Assembly (NCBI RefSeq): GCF_001894745.1
Contig: NZ_BBYF01000004.1
Location: 372,001 to 436,000, forward strand
Origin: Paenibacillus sp. NAIST15-1
Lineage (GTDB): Bacteria; Bacillota; Bacilli; Paenibacillales; Paenibacillaceae
Direction of reading: 5' to 3'
DNA: 64,000 nucleotides
Part shown: piece by piece, positions 35,186 through 44,401 of the stretch
How positions within the stretch are numbered: position 1 is the first letter of the stretch
Layout: each line of letters begins with the position of its first letter
Program-made: the position numbers and the translations under genes
The notes under the pieces: generated by a model
What the model was told of the DNA's origin: nothing
Seen by the model: only the letters and a program-made list of their open reading frames with translations
The model's database searches: none

Positions 35186-36436
35186 CTAAAAGCGTTCTGT
35201 TTTGTACCATTTGACTTCTCGCTTGAATAATAAATCCTTCACATAGTTATAGAGCCCATAAGCGGCTACGACCATCCACATCTGGCAATATGATACATAC
35301 ATCAGCATAATGATCCACAGATTGGAGAGCACCATCTCCCCTTTTTCCGTGATCAACGTAATATAGGTACCTAAGATGAACAGCGTGATGGCCAGCAGCC
35401 ATAAGAAGGAACTGAAGCCAGCTATCGTCGTATGTACGTAGCCTAAGGCATGTAAAATGAGCAAGATGTCGGACATGACCAATGAGGTAAGCAGCAAAAA
35501 GTAAATCGATAAAAAATAAAGGATATCAAAACGGATATTTCGTGCCTTGCGGTCAAAGAGCAGCGGAATGTTTTTGATGATGACGTAAATATTACCCTTC
35601 GCCCAGCGTGTTCGCTGCTTGAACCATACCTTTACCGTCTGCGGCTCTTGCTCCCATGTTACAGATTTCGGCTGGAACTTAATTCGATAACCCATCATGT
35701 AAATGCGAAAGCTAATTTCCGTATCCTCAGCAATCGCCTTCACGTCCCAGCCTCCGATGCTTTCCACGATGCTCCGCCGCATAATGAAATTCGTCCCCGG
35801 AATCGTGCACAGCTTGAACAGCTTCCATCTCCCTGCCTGAGCCATCCACTGGAACGACAGCGTCTCGATGTTAATAAAGCGCGTAAGCAGGTTCGTGTTG
35901 CGGTTGCGGGTACGGAACTTGCCGATTACCGCACCTAGTGTATCGTCGTTCGTAATCTCTGCTACCAGATAGCGTAGAGCCGTCTTCTCTGGCGTATTGT
36001 CTGCGTCGTAGATGGCAATCAATTCACCTCGGCTCTGCTTGAATCCGATATTGAGCGCGTTAGATTTGCCTTTCCCACCTGTCACCGCATCCGTGTTGAT
36101 GATAATCAGGTTGCGGCCGTCATGCTTGCGCTGCAAATTGCCCAGCAGCTCGCTGCTGTTATCCGATGAATTATCATTGATAACGATAATCTCGTATCGA
36201 TCATGGGGATAATCCAGCGCCAATAGCGACTCCACCGTCTTCGTGATAACCTTCCCTTCATTATGGGCCGGCACCATGATGGAGACGAATGGCGCCTCGC
36301 CCTTAATTGCCGGTACTTCCTCGTTCTCGATCTTGATGTAGTACAAGTATCCTGCAATGATCAGGACGACGTTGACGAGCAAGAGCGACCAAATACAGAT
36401 AACCGCTATGAGCATTAAAATATCTGCAGTCGTCAT
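35186..36436 (-). CDS. Family 2 glycosyltransferase, polysaccharide synthase (YdaM/PssC-like)
   Basis: The start at 36436 (MTTADILML) follows AAGGAGATAG. The 416-residue membrane protein has an N-terminal helix (5-28), a GT2 catalytic domain (about 45-290) with DNSS and YDADN aspartates, the catalytic AIAEDTEISFR and the processive-synthase motif QRTRW, and four C-terminal helices (about 300-395). The layout is that of BcsA-type beta-glycan synthases but with no PilZ domain, so cyclic-di-GMP control must come from another protein, here the degenerate GGDEF protein. Confidence 0.92.
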   Translation of the reverse strand: MTTADILMLIAVICIWSLLLVNVVLIIAGYLYYIKIENEEVPAIKGEAPFVSIMVPAHNEGKVITKTVESLLALDYPHDRYEIIVINDNSSDNSSELLGNLQRKHDGRNLIIINTDAVTGGKGKSNALNIGFKQSRGELIAIYDADNTPEKTALRYLVAEITNDDTLGAVIGKFRTRNRNTNLLTRFINIETLSFQWMAQAGRWKLFKLCTIPGTNFIMRRSIVESIGGWDVKAIAEDTEISFRIYMMGYRIKFQPKSVTWEQEPQTVKVWFKQRTRWAKGNIYVIIKNIPLLFDRKARNIRFDILYFLSIYFLLLTSLVMSDILLILHALGYVHTTIAGFSSFLWLLAITLFILGTYITLITEKGEMVLSNLWIIMLMYVSYCQMWMVVAAYGLYNYVKDLLFKREVKWYKTERF

Positions 36437-36446
36437 GGCTATCTCC

Positions 36447-37988
36447 TTATTTGTAATATTTGCGCTTGTACAGTCGTTTACCCACGATGAGAAACCCTGT
36501 GAATGCAATAAGCGTCAGTACGATAATGACAATAAAAATTTTGTTCTGTACATTGAACAACGTCTCGAAGCTCTTCACTTCTTTTTCCTTATATACATAA
36601 TCCGAGCTTACCTTCTTGATCACGACATCCAAGTTTACACCCTGTCCGTTAATGGTCACACTGCCGCTCCGAGACATAATGATGCTGTTGGGGGTACGAA
36701 CAGTATGGGAGACGTGTTTATAATCAGAAAATGATATCCAGCTGCTCTGCAATTGCTCTACGATGTCGTCCAGCTTCTCCTCTGTATCAGGGAAGTCAAA
36801 GGTTAATGCGGAGTTCATAGGCATTGCAGGCATGAAAGTCCCTGAATGACCGAATTGCTCTAAAAATCCGGGCTGCATGCTGAATGCGGAGAACGGGAAT
36901 GCCTTGGACTCATTCGTCTGAACTCTGTACTTCAACTTCTTATTTGGAAACAACACGACCGAGTCCGTAAAGCTCATGCCCTCTTCTGCATATCTTTGGT
37001 CATATGTCCAGTAGAAGTCCGCTCCAAGTCCCAATGGTGCAACCCCATAGTCTGCAAGCACGTCAATGAATCCTTCCATCTTTCCCTTTAATGTCGTATC
37101 GCTTAGATTGACCGTTGAGGCTACGGTTGGAGCATTTGCAATAATGCTTCCGTTGCGAGATTGAACATACTTCAGTGTTTCCATGTATCGCTTCATGGCC
37201 GGATAATCGGTATTCACGAACACCGGCTGCACACTTGCGATGAACGGAATTCCCGCCTCGTACATCCGGTCGGCAAGCCGCTCCAGCAGATGCAGGTCGG
37301 AGAACGGATATACTTCCTTGAAAATTACGTAGCTGCGCGCCTCTCCTGCATTGCCCAACCAGTCTCTCAGCAAATGCGACATTGCCAGCTCACTGATATT
37401 GCCCCGCTCGAAATAAGCTGCATAACCGTAGCGGCCGTTTCGCACTCCATAAGGAAACTCGGATGGAGCGCCTGCTGAACTCAGGCTCCCATAACGGGTG
37501 CCTGCAGCATGTTCGATGATGGTCACTTGCTCGGTACGAATTGCATCTTGAGCCAGGCGATCAATAGCGATTCGAATGGGACCAGGCACTCCACTGTGAA
37601 CGCGAAGCTCTAAGCTTGCGGTCACCGCTGCAGGGACTCTCGCACCGATGTGCAAGTAGTCACCACGATACTGTTCGACATCTTGAAGAAAATCCTGATT
37701 CGATTCCTTCAAATCAGTCAGATTATGAATCCCTATCACCTTCGTATAAGCATCCATCTGCCCCCGCTGATAATGGTCAGAACGAACGAGCGTAACCTGG
37801 ACGCCATAGGATGCCAGCAGGCGCTGCATTGCCTCGACATTTCCCTCTCTCGTTGTCCCTTTGTCCAAGCTGTCGTAGATGAGCAGCACCTTAGAGGCCG
37901 CTTGCTCTGCCGCGTGAATGGTCATAGGCATCCCACAGCCAAACAGCAGCAATGCAAGCATGCATACAATTAATTTTCTTTGGATCAC
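36447..37988 (-). CDS. DUF2334 polysaccharide-deacetylase-like membrane protein (YdaL/PssB-like)
   Basis: The start is GTG at 37988, four bases after GGTGGTGAT and one base after the stop of the previous gene. The 513-residue protein has a signal peptide with a lipobox-like LLFGC (residues 14-18), an extracellular DUF2334 region (about 30-470) with a deacetylase-like fold, and a C-terminal membrane helix (about 483-503) with a basic end. The product is likely exposed outside the membrane and may deacetylate or otherwise modify the exopolysaccharide. The lipobox may or may not be used, because the helix at the end also anchors the protein. Confidence 0.83.
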   Translation of the reverse strand: MIQRKLIVCMLALLLFGCGMPMTIHAAEQAASKVLLIYDSLDKGTTREGNVEAMQRLLASYGVQVTLVRSDHYQRGQMDAYTKVIGIHNLTDLKESNQDFLQDVEQYRGDYLHIGARVPAAVTASLELRVHSGVPGPIRIAIDRLAQDAIRTEQVTIIEHAAGTRYGSLSSAGAPSEFPYGVRNGRYGYAAYFERGNISELAMSHLLRDWLGNAGEARSYVIFKEVYPFSDLHLLERLADRMYEAGIPFIASVQPVFVNTDYPAMKRYMETLKYVQSRNGSIIANAPTVASTVNLSDTTLKGKMEGFIDVLADYGVAPLGLGADFYWTYDQRYAEEGMSFTDSVVLFPNKKLKYRVQTNESKAFPFSAFSMQPGFLEQFGHSGTFMPAMPMNSALTFDFPDTEEKLDDIVEQLQSSWISFSDYKHVSHTVRTPNSIIMSRSGSVTINGQGVNLDVVIKKVSSDYVYKEKEVKSFETLFNVQNKIFIVIIVLTLIAFTGFLIVGKRLYKRKYYK

Positions 37989-37989
37989 G

Positions 37990-39534
37990 TTACATCACCA
38001 CCTTGGCCCCTTCATGAACATGAGTGCTGGTATCAGAAGTAAGCAATGCAGAATCTTCATCCTGCCTGCTCCATAAGCGTCTGCGTATGGCGTCAGACAC
38101 CGTTACAAACGTGACAAGGTCGAACACCGCCGTAAACACGAATTCATGCTTCGCCAAATCGGCATCCCCCGCACCAATAATGGACACCGCGATTCCCGAC
38201 AATCCCATCAAAATCATGATAAAGATAAAGGAGAATCGGATCATGCGCCGTATTTGCTTGGCTCTTGCAGCCGCAACAAAGGAAGGCATGTACAATCCGG
38301 CAACAAGCACAATCCACAAAATGACGAAGCCGAACGTTTTCGGCGCCATTTTTGCCTTCAAGATGCTGTAACCGGAGAAAAACGTCGTCTGCGCACGGAA
38401 TGGTTTTCCAACCGATATTTCGTAATTCCCCATTGCAGGAGGACGTATTTTGAATGCGCTCTTAGCCGCCAAATCCAGCATGTCGATAGCTTTAGAAGGA
38501 TGAGTTACATAATAGCCAAGAATCGATACAAATCCGTATTTGTTATAGAACTGATTCTCCAGAATTTCAGAATCTACATCTACTGTGGTGTACAGCTCGT
38601 AATAAATACTTTTGTTCAGTATGGCGTACTGCTTGTCCATATCGAATTGTTCCAATGTAGATTCTGGATCATCGGATCCCATCAATATCCCCCGCGTCAT
38701 CGCATGATATTGGTTGATGTTCACGAACTCCTTCGGTATAAGCGTGTAAGTGCCAATACCAGCCAGTAGCAAGAGCACGAGCGTTGAAGACATCAATGCC
38801 CGGAATGTTCTTCCTTTCCGAATAAAGATGAGGAAGATGCCAAATATGCCGAGAATGATGCCAAGAGGCGCATTCTGTTGTTTACTGGTAGTCAATAGTA
38901 GTCCGCTGGCCAACAGCACACCCATCATGACATAGTCATTGTATCGATTGCGATAGATGAGCAGCCCCGAGGCGAACACAAAGATCAGCATAATAAACAC
39001 GATGCTCTCCCCAAAGAAGGAGTTAAAGTAAGCGGTATATGCGGTATCACCGAATAGAAATATCGCGATGATCGATATCGGGTATGCGTACTTGGAAGCA
39101 ACCTTCCACGTTAAGCTCTCCACGAGCAAATATACGGCAACGATATACAGCACCACGAATATGGCAGCCTGGAAGCGGATATCGAATACATCTGGATTAA
39201 ATAATTGATTGAGCCAAATAGCTGCTTTGATGAAAATGGACTGGGAAGAAAATAAGGTTGCCGCATTCTCATTGTAGTATTGGAATATTCCATATTCCTT
39301 AATAAAATATCCAAAATACTGATCGTAGTAATCGGGTGCATTGAAGTACAGGCCATTGCTGTAGAGAATTCGGAAATAGTCGCCGTTATCTGCCATTCCG
39401 ATATAAGGGGGAACAAATAATGCAAGACAAGTAATGATGAATACTCCCGCGGCAGCAAGCAGTGCCGGCGAGACATATCGGCGCAGGGACTCGAGCCTCT
39501 GCCCGATTTTCAGCTTCAACCATGTGCCCGCCAT
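37990..39534 (-). CDS. Polytopic membrane protein, first gene of the EPS operon (PssA-like, GT-C-type)
   Basis: The 514-residue protein has about ten membrane helices and a large loop with YIGMADNGDYFRILYSNG (about residues 45-62), an acidic loop after helix 1 typical of GT-C glycosyltransferases, and a second extracellular region (about 270-360). AAAGGAGGC precedes the ATG. It opens a tight operon (gaps of 1 to 110 bases) whose order matches Listeria pssA-E. Its biochemical role is not established; a lipid-linked sugar transferase is plausible. Confidence 0.75.
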   Translation of the reverse strand: MAGTWLKLKIGQRLESLRRYVSPALLAAAGVFIITCLALFVPPYIGMADNGDYFRILYSNGLYFNAPDYYDQYFGYFIKEYGIFQYYNENAATLFSSQSIFIKAAIWLNQLFNPDVFDIRFQAAIFVVLYIVAVYLLVESLTWKVASKYAYPISIIAIFLFGDTAYTAYFNSFFGESIVFIMLIFVFASGLLIYRNRYNDYVMMGVLLASGLLLTTSKQQNAPLGIILGIFGIFLIFIRKGRTFRALMSSTLVLLLLAGIGTYTLIPKEFVNINQYHAMTRGILMGSDDPESTLEQFDMDKQYAILNKSIYYELYTTVDVDSEILENQFYNKYGFVSILGYYVTHPSKAIDMLDLAAKSAFKIRPPAMGNYEISVGKPFRAQTTFFSGYSILKAKMAPKTFGFVILWIVLVAGLYMPSFVAAARAKQIRRMIRFSFIFIMILMGLSGIAVSIIGAGDADLAKHEFVFTAVFDLVTFVTVSDAIRRRLWSRQDEDSALLTSDTSTHVHEGAKVVM

Positions 39535-39996
39535 CGGGTTGGCCTCCTTTTCCTATAATCAACTCAAAAAAAATGAGTCTATAGTCTTATAAATAAATTG
39601 CGCGCGATGAGTCTCAAGAAAGTATAATCGCTATTACATTCGACAGGTGGCATCCTTTTCCCTAGGTGATTCGAGGGATATTTTGTATTTTCTGAAAACA
39701 ATATTTTCACCGCAGCACCTATTATACATGCCTGCAGACATCCTGTCAGTGGTGTCAACTTTCCATAAATGGCTCTATTACACCTTTACACGCATTTACT
39801 GACCAATAATATATACCCTAGCTACCATCTTACCAATCGGCACTGAATATATTCTTAATTTCGACTTAATCGCATAGTTCCAAAGTCCTGTTGTTTCTTT
39901 TTTATTGCTTTCTGATATCATATAGCTATCGACATACACGAACATGCGTTCACTTTATATATACTCATCTCACATATAGAAAGGAGAGCCGCGACT
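39535..39996. other. Divergent intergenic region between EPS operon and SNF2 gene
   Basis: About 460 AT-rich bases without a gene. It must hold both divergent promoters, though I could not assign a good -35/-10 pair. A dyad TGAAAA-CAATA-TTTTCA lies at 39693-39709 and could be an operator. GAAAGGAGAG at the right end is the SNF2 ribosome binding site. Confidence 0.5.
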
Positions 39997-42927
39997 ATGA
40001 ATATGGAATCGGGGAATGATCAGCTAGCCCAGCGAATACTCGGATTATTTGACGATACTCCACTCAAATCCAGCCGTATCCGCCCCTTATTCGATACCAG
40101 ACAGCCGCTTGACGTAGAAATCACCTGCTTCCCGGTTTCATCAGGCAACGAGCAGGCCTTTTTGGCCGTTGAAATGAGGGTCGGGCCGCAGCGACTATAT
40201 ATCGTAAAGCATATTCGCGAATTGCTGCGATGCATCGATCGCGGGGAATGCTATGTATTTTCAAGGCATTTCTCCTATGATCCGTCACTGCATTGCTTTC
40301 ATCCCGAGCATTTTGCCGTTATCCAACAGTTGATCGCGATTTACCGCAACGAAAATGTATACCGTCACATGCCGCATTCCGCCATTCTTGCCAAGCAGGG
40401 CAACGACGAACGGATGCTGCTCATCCCTCCTTACTCGTGGGATGCCCTGCTTCCTGCCCTTCAACAAGCTCCTTCTGTGCTCCTTGCGCATGACGGATCA
40501 ACATTTGAGGGACTGTCTGTTGTAGATGAGCCTCTCCCAATACAGTTCAGGCTAGATGAGGCGGATAAAGATGCCTACTGCATTGATGTACAAGGATTAG
40601 AACAAGTGACAGTGCTGGAGAGCTACGGGGCTGTCATCGCTAACGGGGCCTTTATACCGACCCCGATTGAGCAATGCAAGCGGCTCTCTGATCTAAAGAA
40701 GACATTGGACAACGGTCGCCGCCAGCAACGAATTCTTATATCACCTAATCAGATTGGTCCAATCATGGACAAGGTGGTTCCGGGCTTACAGAAGCTCGGC
40801 AACGTACGCGTAGCGCAAGCGATAGCAGATCGCGTCGTGCAGCCGGAATTACAGGCGAAGCTGTATCTTGATCGCATTCGAGATAGACTGCTTGCGGGGT
40901 TGGAATTTCACTACGGGGATATCTCCATTAACCCACTGGATCCGAATCGACACAAGCATACAGAGAATCGGATTCTGATGCGGAATACGGACAAAGAGCA
41001 GCGAATACTAGAAATCATGGAGCAGTCGCCCTTTGTGAAAACGGAAGGCGGATACTTCTTGGATGACGAGGATGCCGAATATAATTTCATGTATCACATC
41101 GTTCCCCAACTGCAACGAATCCTGCACATCTATGCGACTTCAGCTGTGAAGGAAAGGTTGTTCATCCCGAACGCTCCTCCCAAAATCTCAATCAATGTGG
41201 ACGAACGTATCGATTGGCTTGAATTCAAGTTTGAGATGGATGGAATATCAGAATCAGAAATTCGAAAGCTGCTCAAAGCAATCGAGGAAAAAAGGCGCTA
41301 CTATCGAATGGCAAACGGCGCGCTCATGCCGCTTGAAAGTGAACAGTTCCAAGAGATTATTCGCTTCATGAATGAGGTGGGCCTTCGTCAGGGAGAAGCT
41401 TCAGGAGCAGAGTTCCGTATCCCGGTTATGCGCGGGCTGCATCTTATCGACTCCCAAGGAGAGCGGCAAGCCGTACGATTCGGCAGATCCTTCCGCAAGC
41501 TGCTGGAGAATTTGCGCAACCCGGACCATTTGGAATTCCCCGTCCCGGACAGTCTGGTTCATGTGCTTCGGGAATATCAGGCATATGGGTTCCAGTGGCT
41601 AAAGACACTTGCCCACTACCACTTCGGCGGTATTCTGGCGGATGATATGGGCCTTGGCAAGACCTTGCAAAGCATCGCCTTCATGGTGTCTGTTCTACCG
41701 GACATTCAAAAGCGGCAGCTTCCTGCGCTCGTCGTCTGTCCAGCGTCGCTTATGTATAATTGGCGCAACGAATTCATGCGCTTCGCGCCATCGGTCCGCA
41801 CCATCATTGCTGACGGGAACAAGGCGGAACGCACCCGCAAGCTGAATCATCTTGAGCGCGTCGATGTTATCATTACGTCCTACCCGCTGCTGCGCAGAGA
41901 TATTGAATGGTACGCCAAGCACTCTTTCCACACGCTCATTCTGGATGAAGCGCAAGCGTTCAAAAATTACACGACTCAGACGGCCCAGTCTGTGAAGGCT
42001 CTCCAAGCCGAGTACTGCTTCGCGCTTACCGGAACGCCAGTGGAGAATTCGCTAGAGGAGCTATGGTCCATTTACGATGCTGTGTTTCCTGGATTGTTCC
42101 CAGGGAGAAAGGAGTTCAGCGATCTTCCGCGTGACGTCGTAGCGAAGCGCTCCCGCCCGTTCCTGCTGCGAAGATTGAAAACAGATGTATTGCAGGAACT
42201 GCCGGAGAAGATCGAATCCCTTCAGGCATCAGAGCTGCTGCCCGAGCAGAAGAAATTGTATATCGCTTACTTAGCCAAGCTGCAGAAGGATGCCTTGAAG
42301 CATTTGGATGAAGACGGGTTCCAGAAGAGTCGCATCAAAATCTTGGCTGGGATTACAAGGCTTCGCCAGCTATGCTGCCACCCTGGCTTGTTCATGGAAG
42401 ACTATACAGGAAGCTCTGCAAAGTTCGAACAGCTGCTGGAGATTATCGCAGAAGCAAGAGAGGCTGGCAGAAGACCGCTTATCTTCTCCCAGTTCACAGA
42501 GATGCTCGCACTGATCAAGCGAGAGCTGGCGGAACAAGGAGTATCCTACTTCTACTTGGACGGACAGACGCCGAGCGCTGAGCGAGTGGAGCTGTGCAGC
42601 CGATTCAATGCAGGTGAGCGCGACTTATTCTTGGCTTCCTTGAAAGCAGGAGGAACAGGATTGAATTTGACCGGGGCAGATACCGTTATTCTGTATGATC
42701 TCTGGTGGAATCCTGCCGTGGAGCAGCAAGCAGCCGATCGCGCCCACCGGATTGGGCAGAAGCAGGTTGTACAGGTCATTCGTCTTGTTGCGCAAGGAAC
42801 GGTTGAGGACAAGATGTATGAGATTCAACAGCGAAAGAAGAACTTGATCGAAGAGGTCATCCAGCCTGGTGAAGAGGCAATATCCGCCCTAACTGAGCAG
42901 GATATCCGTGATATCTTGAATCTATAG
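39997..42927 (+). CDS. SNF2-family DNA helicase/translocase
   Basis: The 976-residue protein has a bacterial SNF2-associated N-terminal region (1-520) and a complete SNF2 motor: Walker A DDMGLGKTLQS (about 548), DEAQAF (Walker B), LTGTPVENS, then helicase C-terminal motifs FSQFTEML, YLDGQT and GADTVILYDLWWNPAVEQQAADRAHRIGQ (partly cited, about 900). No SWIM zinc finger is visible. Such proteins remodel protein-DNA or RNA-polymerase complexes, as RapA does. It is monocistronic and no methylase, nuclease or other defence partner lies beside it. Confidence 0.93.
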   Translation: MNMESGNDQLAQRILGLFDDTPLKSSRIRPLFDTRQPLDVEITCFPVSSGNEQAFLAVEMRVGPQRLYIVKHIRELLRCIDRGECYVFSRHFSYDPSLHCFHPEHFAVIQQLIAIYRNENVYRHMPHSAILAKQGNDERMLLIPPYSWDALLPALQQAPSVLLAHDGSTFEGLSVVDEPLPIQFRLDEADKDAYCIDVQGLEQVTVLESYGAVIANGAFIPTPIEQCKRLSDLKKTLDNGRRQQRILISPNQIGPIMDKVVPGLQKLGNVRVAQAIADRVVQPELQAKLYLDRIRDRLLAGLEFHYGDISINPLDPNRHKHTENRILMRNTDKEQRILEIMEQSPFVKTEGGYFLDDEDAEYNFMYHIVPQLQRILHIYATSAVKERLFIPNAPPKISINVDERIDWLEFKFEMDGISESEIRKLLKAIEEKRRYYRMANGALMPLESEQFQEIIRFMNEVGLRQGEASGAEFRIPVMRGLHLIDSQGERQAVRFGRSFRKLLENLRNPDHLEFPVPDSLVHVLREYQAYGFQWLKTLAHYHFGGILADDMGLGKTLQSIAFMVSVLPDIQKRQLPALVVCPASLMYNWRNEFMRFAPSVRTIIADGNKAERTRKLNHLERVDVIITSYPLLRRDIEWYAKHSFHTLILDEAQAFKNYTTQTAQSVKALQAEYCFALTGTPVENSLEELWSIYDAVFPGLFPGRKEFSDLPRDVVAKRSRPFLLRRLKTDVLQELPEKIESLQASELLPEQKKLYIAYLAKLQKDALKHLDEDGFQKSRIKILAGITRLRQLCCHPGLFMEDYTGSSAKFEQLLEIIAEAREAGRRPLIFSQFTEMLALIKRELAEQGVSYFYLDGQTPSAERVELCSRFNAGERDLFLASLKAGGTGLNLTGADTVILYDLWWNPAVEQQAADRAHRIGQKQVVQVIRLVAQGTVEDKMYEIQQRKKNLIEEVIQPGEEAISALTEQDIRDILNL

Positions 42928-42999
42928 AGACAGCTGATTGATTATACAGAGCCATCAGTTCGATTCTATAGAACCACCCACTCCTGATATAAAACGAAC

Positions 43000-43032
43000 G
43001 AGCCCCTAGCTGCGTAAAGCAACTAGGGGCTC
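43000..43032. terminator. Bidirectional terminator between SNF2 and TipA-like genes
   Basis: GAGCCCCTAG (43000-43009) pairs with CTAGGGGCTC (43023-43032), followed by TCTTGCG. Confidence 0.75.
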
Positions 43033-43084
43033 TCTTGCGTTCATCCTTGCTCTTTCCCTCGTATTTCGTGCAAAGCTGCAATAC

Positions 43085-43834
43085 CTATTCGTTTATCCGA
43101 TCTGCGAAGAATGCCATAGTGTCGCGCATGAACACGGCAAGGCCCTCGCCGAACTTGTCGATATTTTTGGTGAACCGCGCATCATCTACATACATTTGTC
43201 CCAGTCCCTTGAATGCTTCAGGAGAGTAGTTGCCCATTGTATTCAAGAAGTCATACCATTGTTTGATCCCTGCCTGCGCTTCTTCTGAATCCGGTGCAGT
43301 TCCACGCAGTTCTGCCAGATGGAAGTATATCGCATTCATCTTCTCTCCCATGGAGGTCTGCTCCTCTTTCGTCATATTCCCAACCTTGGCATTGGACGCG
43401 TCAACAGTCTTATCTCCCCACCGCTTACGCGCTTCTTGCTCATATGGATTATGACTGAAGTCGAAGCCTTGAAACTTCTCTTTGTTCGTCATGTGAATTT
43501 CTCCTTTTCGATGTAGTATCGTCTTATCCAGCGTCTCCAGCATGACATCCAGGCGCTTGCGCTTCTCTTGCAGCATACTGCGGTGCAGTTCGAGCGCTTC
43601 GGTCTGATCGAATGTTGGGCTGTGAATAATGTCTTTAATCTTTTTCAATGGGAAGCCCAGCTCTCGAAAGAACAAGATTTGCTGAAGCATAGCCAGCTCC
43701 TCATCTGAATACTGTCTGTAGCCCGCATCCGTAACTTGAGCTGGGGACAGAAGTCCGATTTCGTCATAATGGTGCAAGGTACGCACGCTAATGCCGACGA
43801 TGTCCGCCACTTCTTTTACTCTCATGATTGCCAT
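43085..43834 (-). CDS. MerR/TipA-family regulator with TipAS-like drug-sensing domain
   Basis: The start at 43834 ([14 protein letters not shown]) follows GGGAGGT. The 249-residue protein has the MerR winged helix (residues 5-75), a long coiled-coil helix (about 80-112) and a C-terminal TipAS domain (about 130-249) like Mta and SkgA, which bind thiopeptides or other drugs. Its own promoter carries a 19-base spacer filled with a dyad (43855-43885), so it activates itself. No efflux pump lies next to it, so further targets must be elsewhere. Confidence 0.93.
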   Translation of the reverse strand: MAIMRVKEVADIVGISVRTLHHYDEIGLLSPAQVTDAGYRQYSDEELAMLQQILFFRELGFPLKKIKDIIHSPTFDQTEALELHRSMLQEKRKRLDVMLETLDKTILHRKGEIHMTNKEKFQGFDFSHNPYEQEARKRWGDKTVDASNAKVGNMTKEEQTSMGEKMNAIYFHLAELRGTAPDSEEAQAGIKQWYDFLNTMGNYSPEAFKGLGQMYVDDARFTKNIDKFGEGLAVFMRDTMAFFADRINE

Positions 43835-43854
43835 GTAACCTCCCTTCAACAACT

Positions 43855-43885
43855 ACTATAAAGTATCACGTAACGTGAGAGTCAA
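43855..43885 (-). promoter_or_regulatory. MerR-type autoregulated promoter of the TipA-like gene
   Basis: On the minus strand -35 TTGACT (43880-43885), 19-base spacer and -10 TATAGT (43855-43860). The spacer contains TCACGT-T-ACGTGA (43866-43878), a perfect dyad as in mta-type promoters. Confidence 0.85.
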
Positions 43886-44164
43886 TTTATATTTATTGTT
43901 TTTCAAGCTTAATTTCCTCCTATTTTTCGTTCCAACCATGGATCTGGAATTTTGGAGTGCTTGAAGTGGATACATACCCAAAATGCCCAGATTAAGATAT
44001 GTACAAGCTTTCCTAGAGCCATCAAAAAACGTGATTCAAAAAAAGGTCGAGTCAGGACTCTCTTTGTCCCCAACTCGACCTTTTTGCTTTATGTCAACTC
44101 TCTTTAGTTCGCTGCATGAAGCGGCATCGTAAAGCTCTCCGCTACGGTTCGTCGATGTTCCCGG
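43886..44164. other. Intergenic region with a long terminator
   Basis: No gene seen. It contains the terminator of the sulfur-transport pair at 44041-44094 and otherwise AT-rich sequence without clear features. Confidence 0.5.
44041..44094 (-). terminator. Terminator downstream of the second sulfur-transport pair
   Basis: AAAAGGTCGAGT (44041-44052) pairs with ACTCGACCTTTT (44083-44094) around a 30-base centre; A and T tracts on both sides allow bidirectional use. Confidence 0.65.
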
Positions 44165-44389
44165 TTATTTTTTACGTACCGTAATCGTCCATGAGGCATC
44201 GTCAATTTGTTCGTAGTTCGTTATCGTATGCCCGGCTTCGGCGACCCAACGAGGAATGCTCTCCGTAGCTTGCGTGCAGTCGAAATCAATGACCAGCTCA
44301 TCGCCACTGTTCAGTGATTGGATCGCCTCCTTCGCCTCGATTAACGGAAATGGACATACCATGCCCAGTACGGCTAATTTCGTTTTCAT
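44165..44389 (-). CDS. TusA/TsuB-family sulfur carrier protein
   Basis: The 74-residue protein has the TusA signature VLGMVCPFPLIEAKEAI with the active Cys in CPFP (residue about 13) and the FDCTQATESIPRWVAEAGH segment. It lies 12 bases after the YeeE-like gene. This is the TsuB/YeeD arrangement, in which the carrier takes up thiosulfate-derived sulfur imported by TsuA. It differs clearly from the YedF-like protein at 18.6 kb. Confidence 0.9.
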   Translation of the reverse strand: MKTKLAVLGMVCPFPLIEAKEAIQSLNSGDELVIDFDCTQATESIPRWVAEAGHTITNYEQIDDASWTITVRKK

Positions 44390-44401
44390 GTCATTCTCCC
44401 C

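Noticed and set aside
39997-42927. SNF2 gene considered as part of a phage-defence island
   Set aside because: Neighbours are an EPS operon and a TipA-like regulator; no nuclease, methylase or other defence gene is adjacent.
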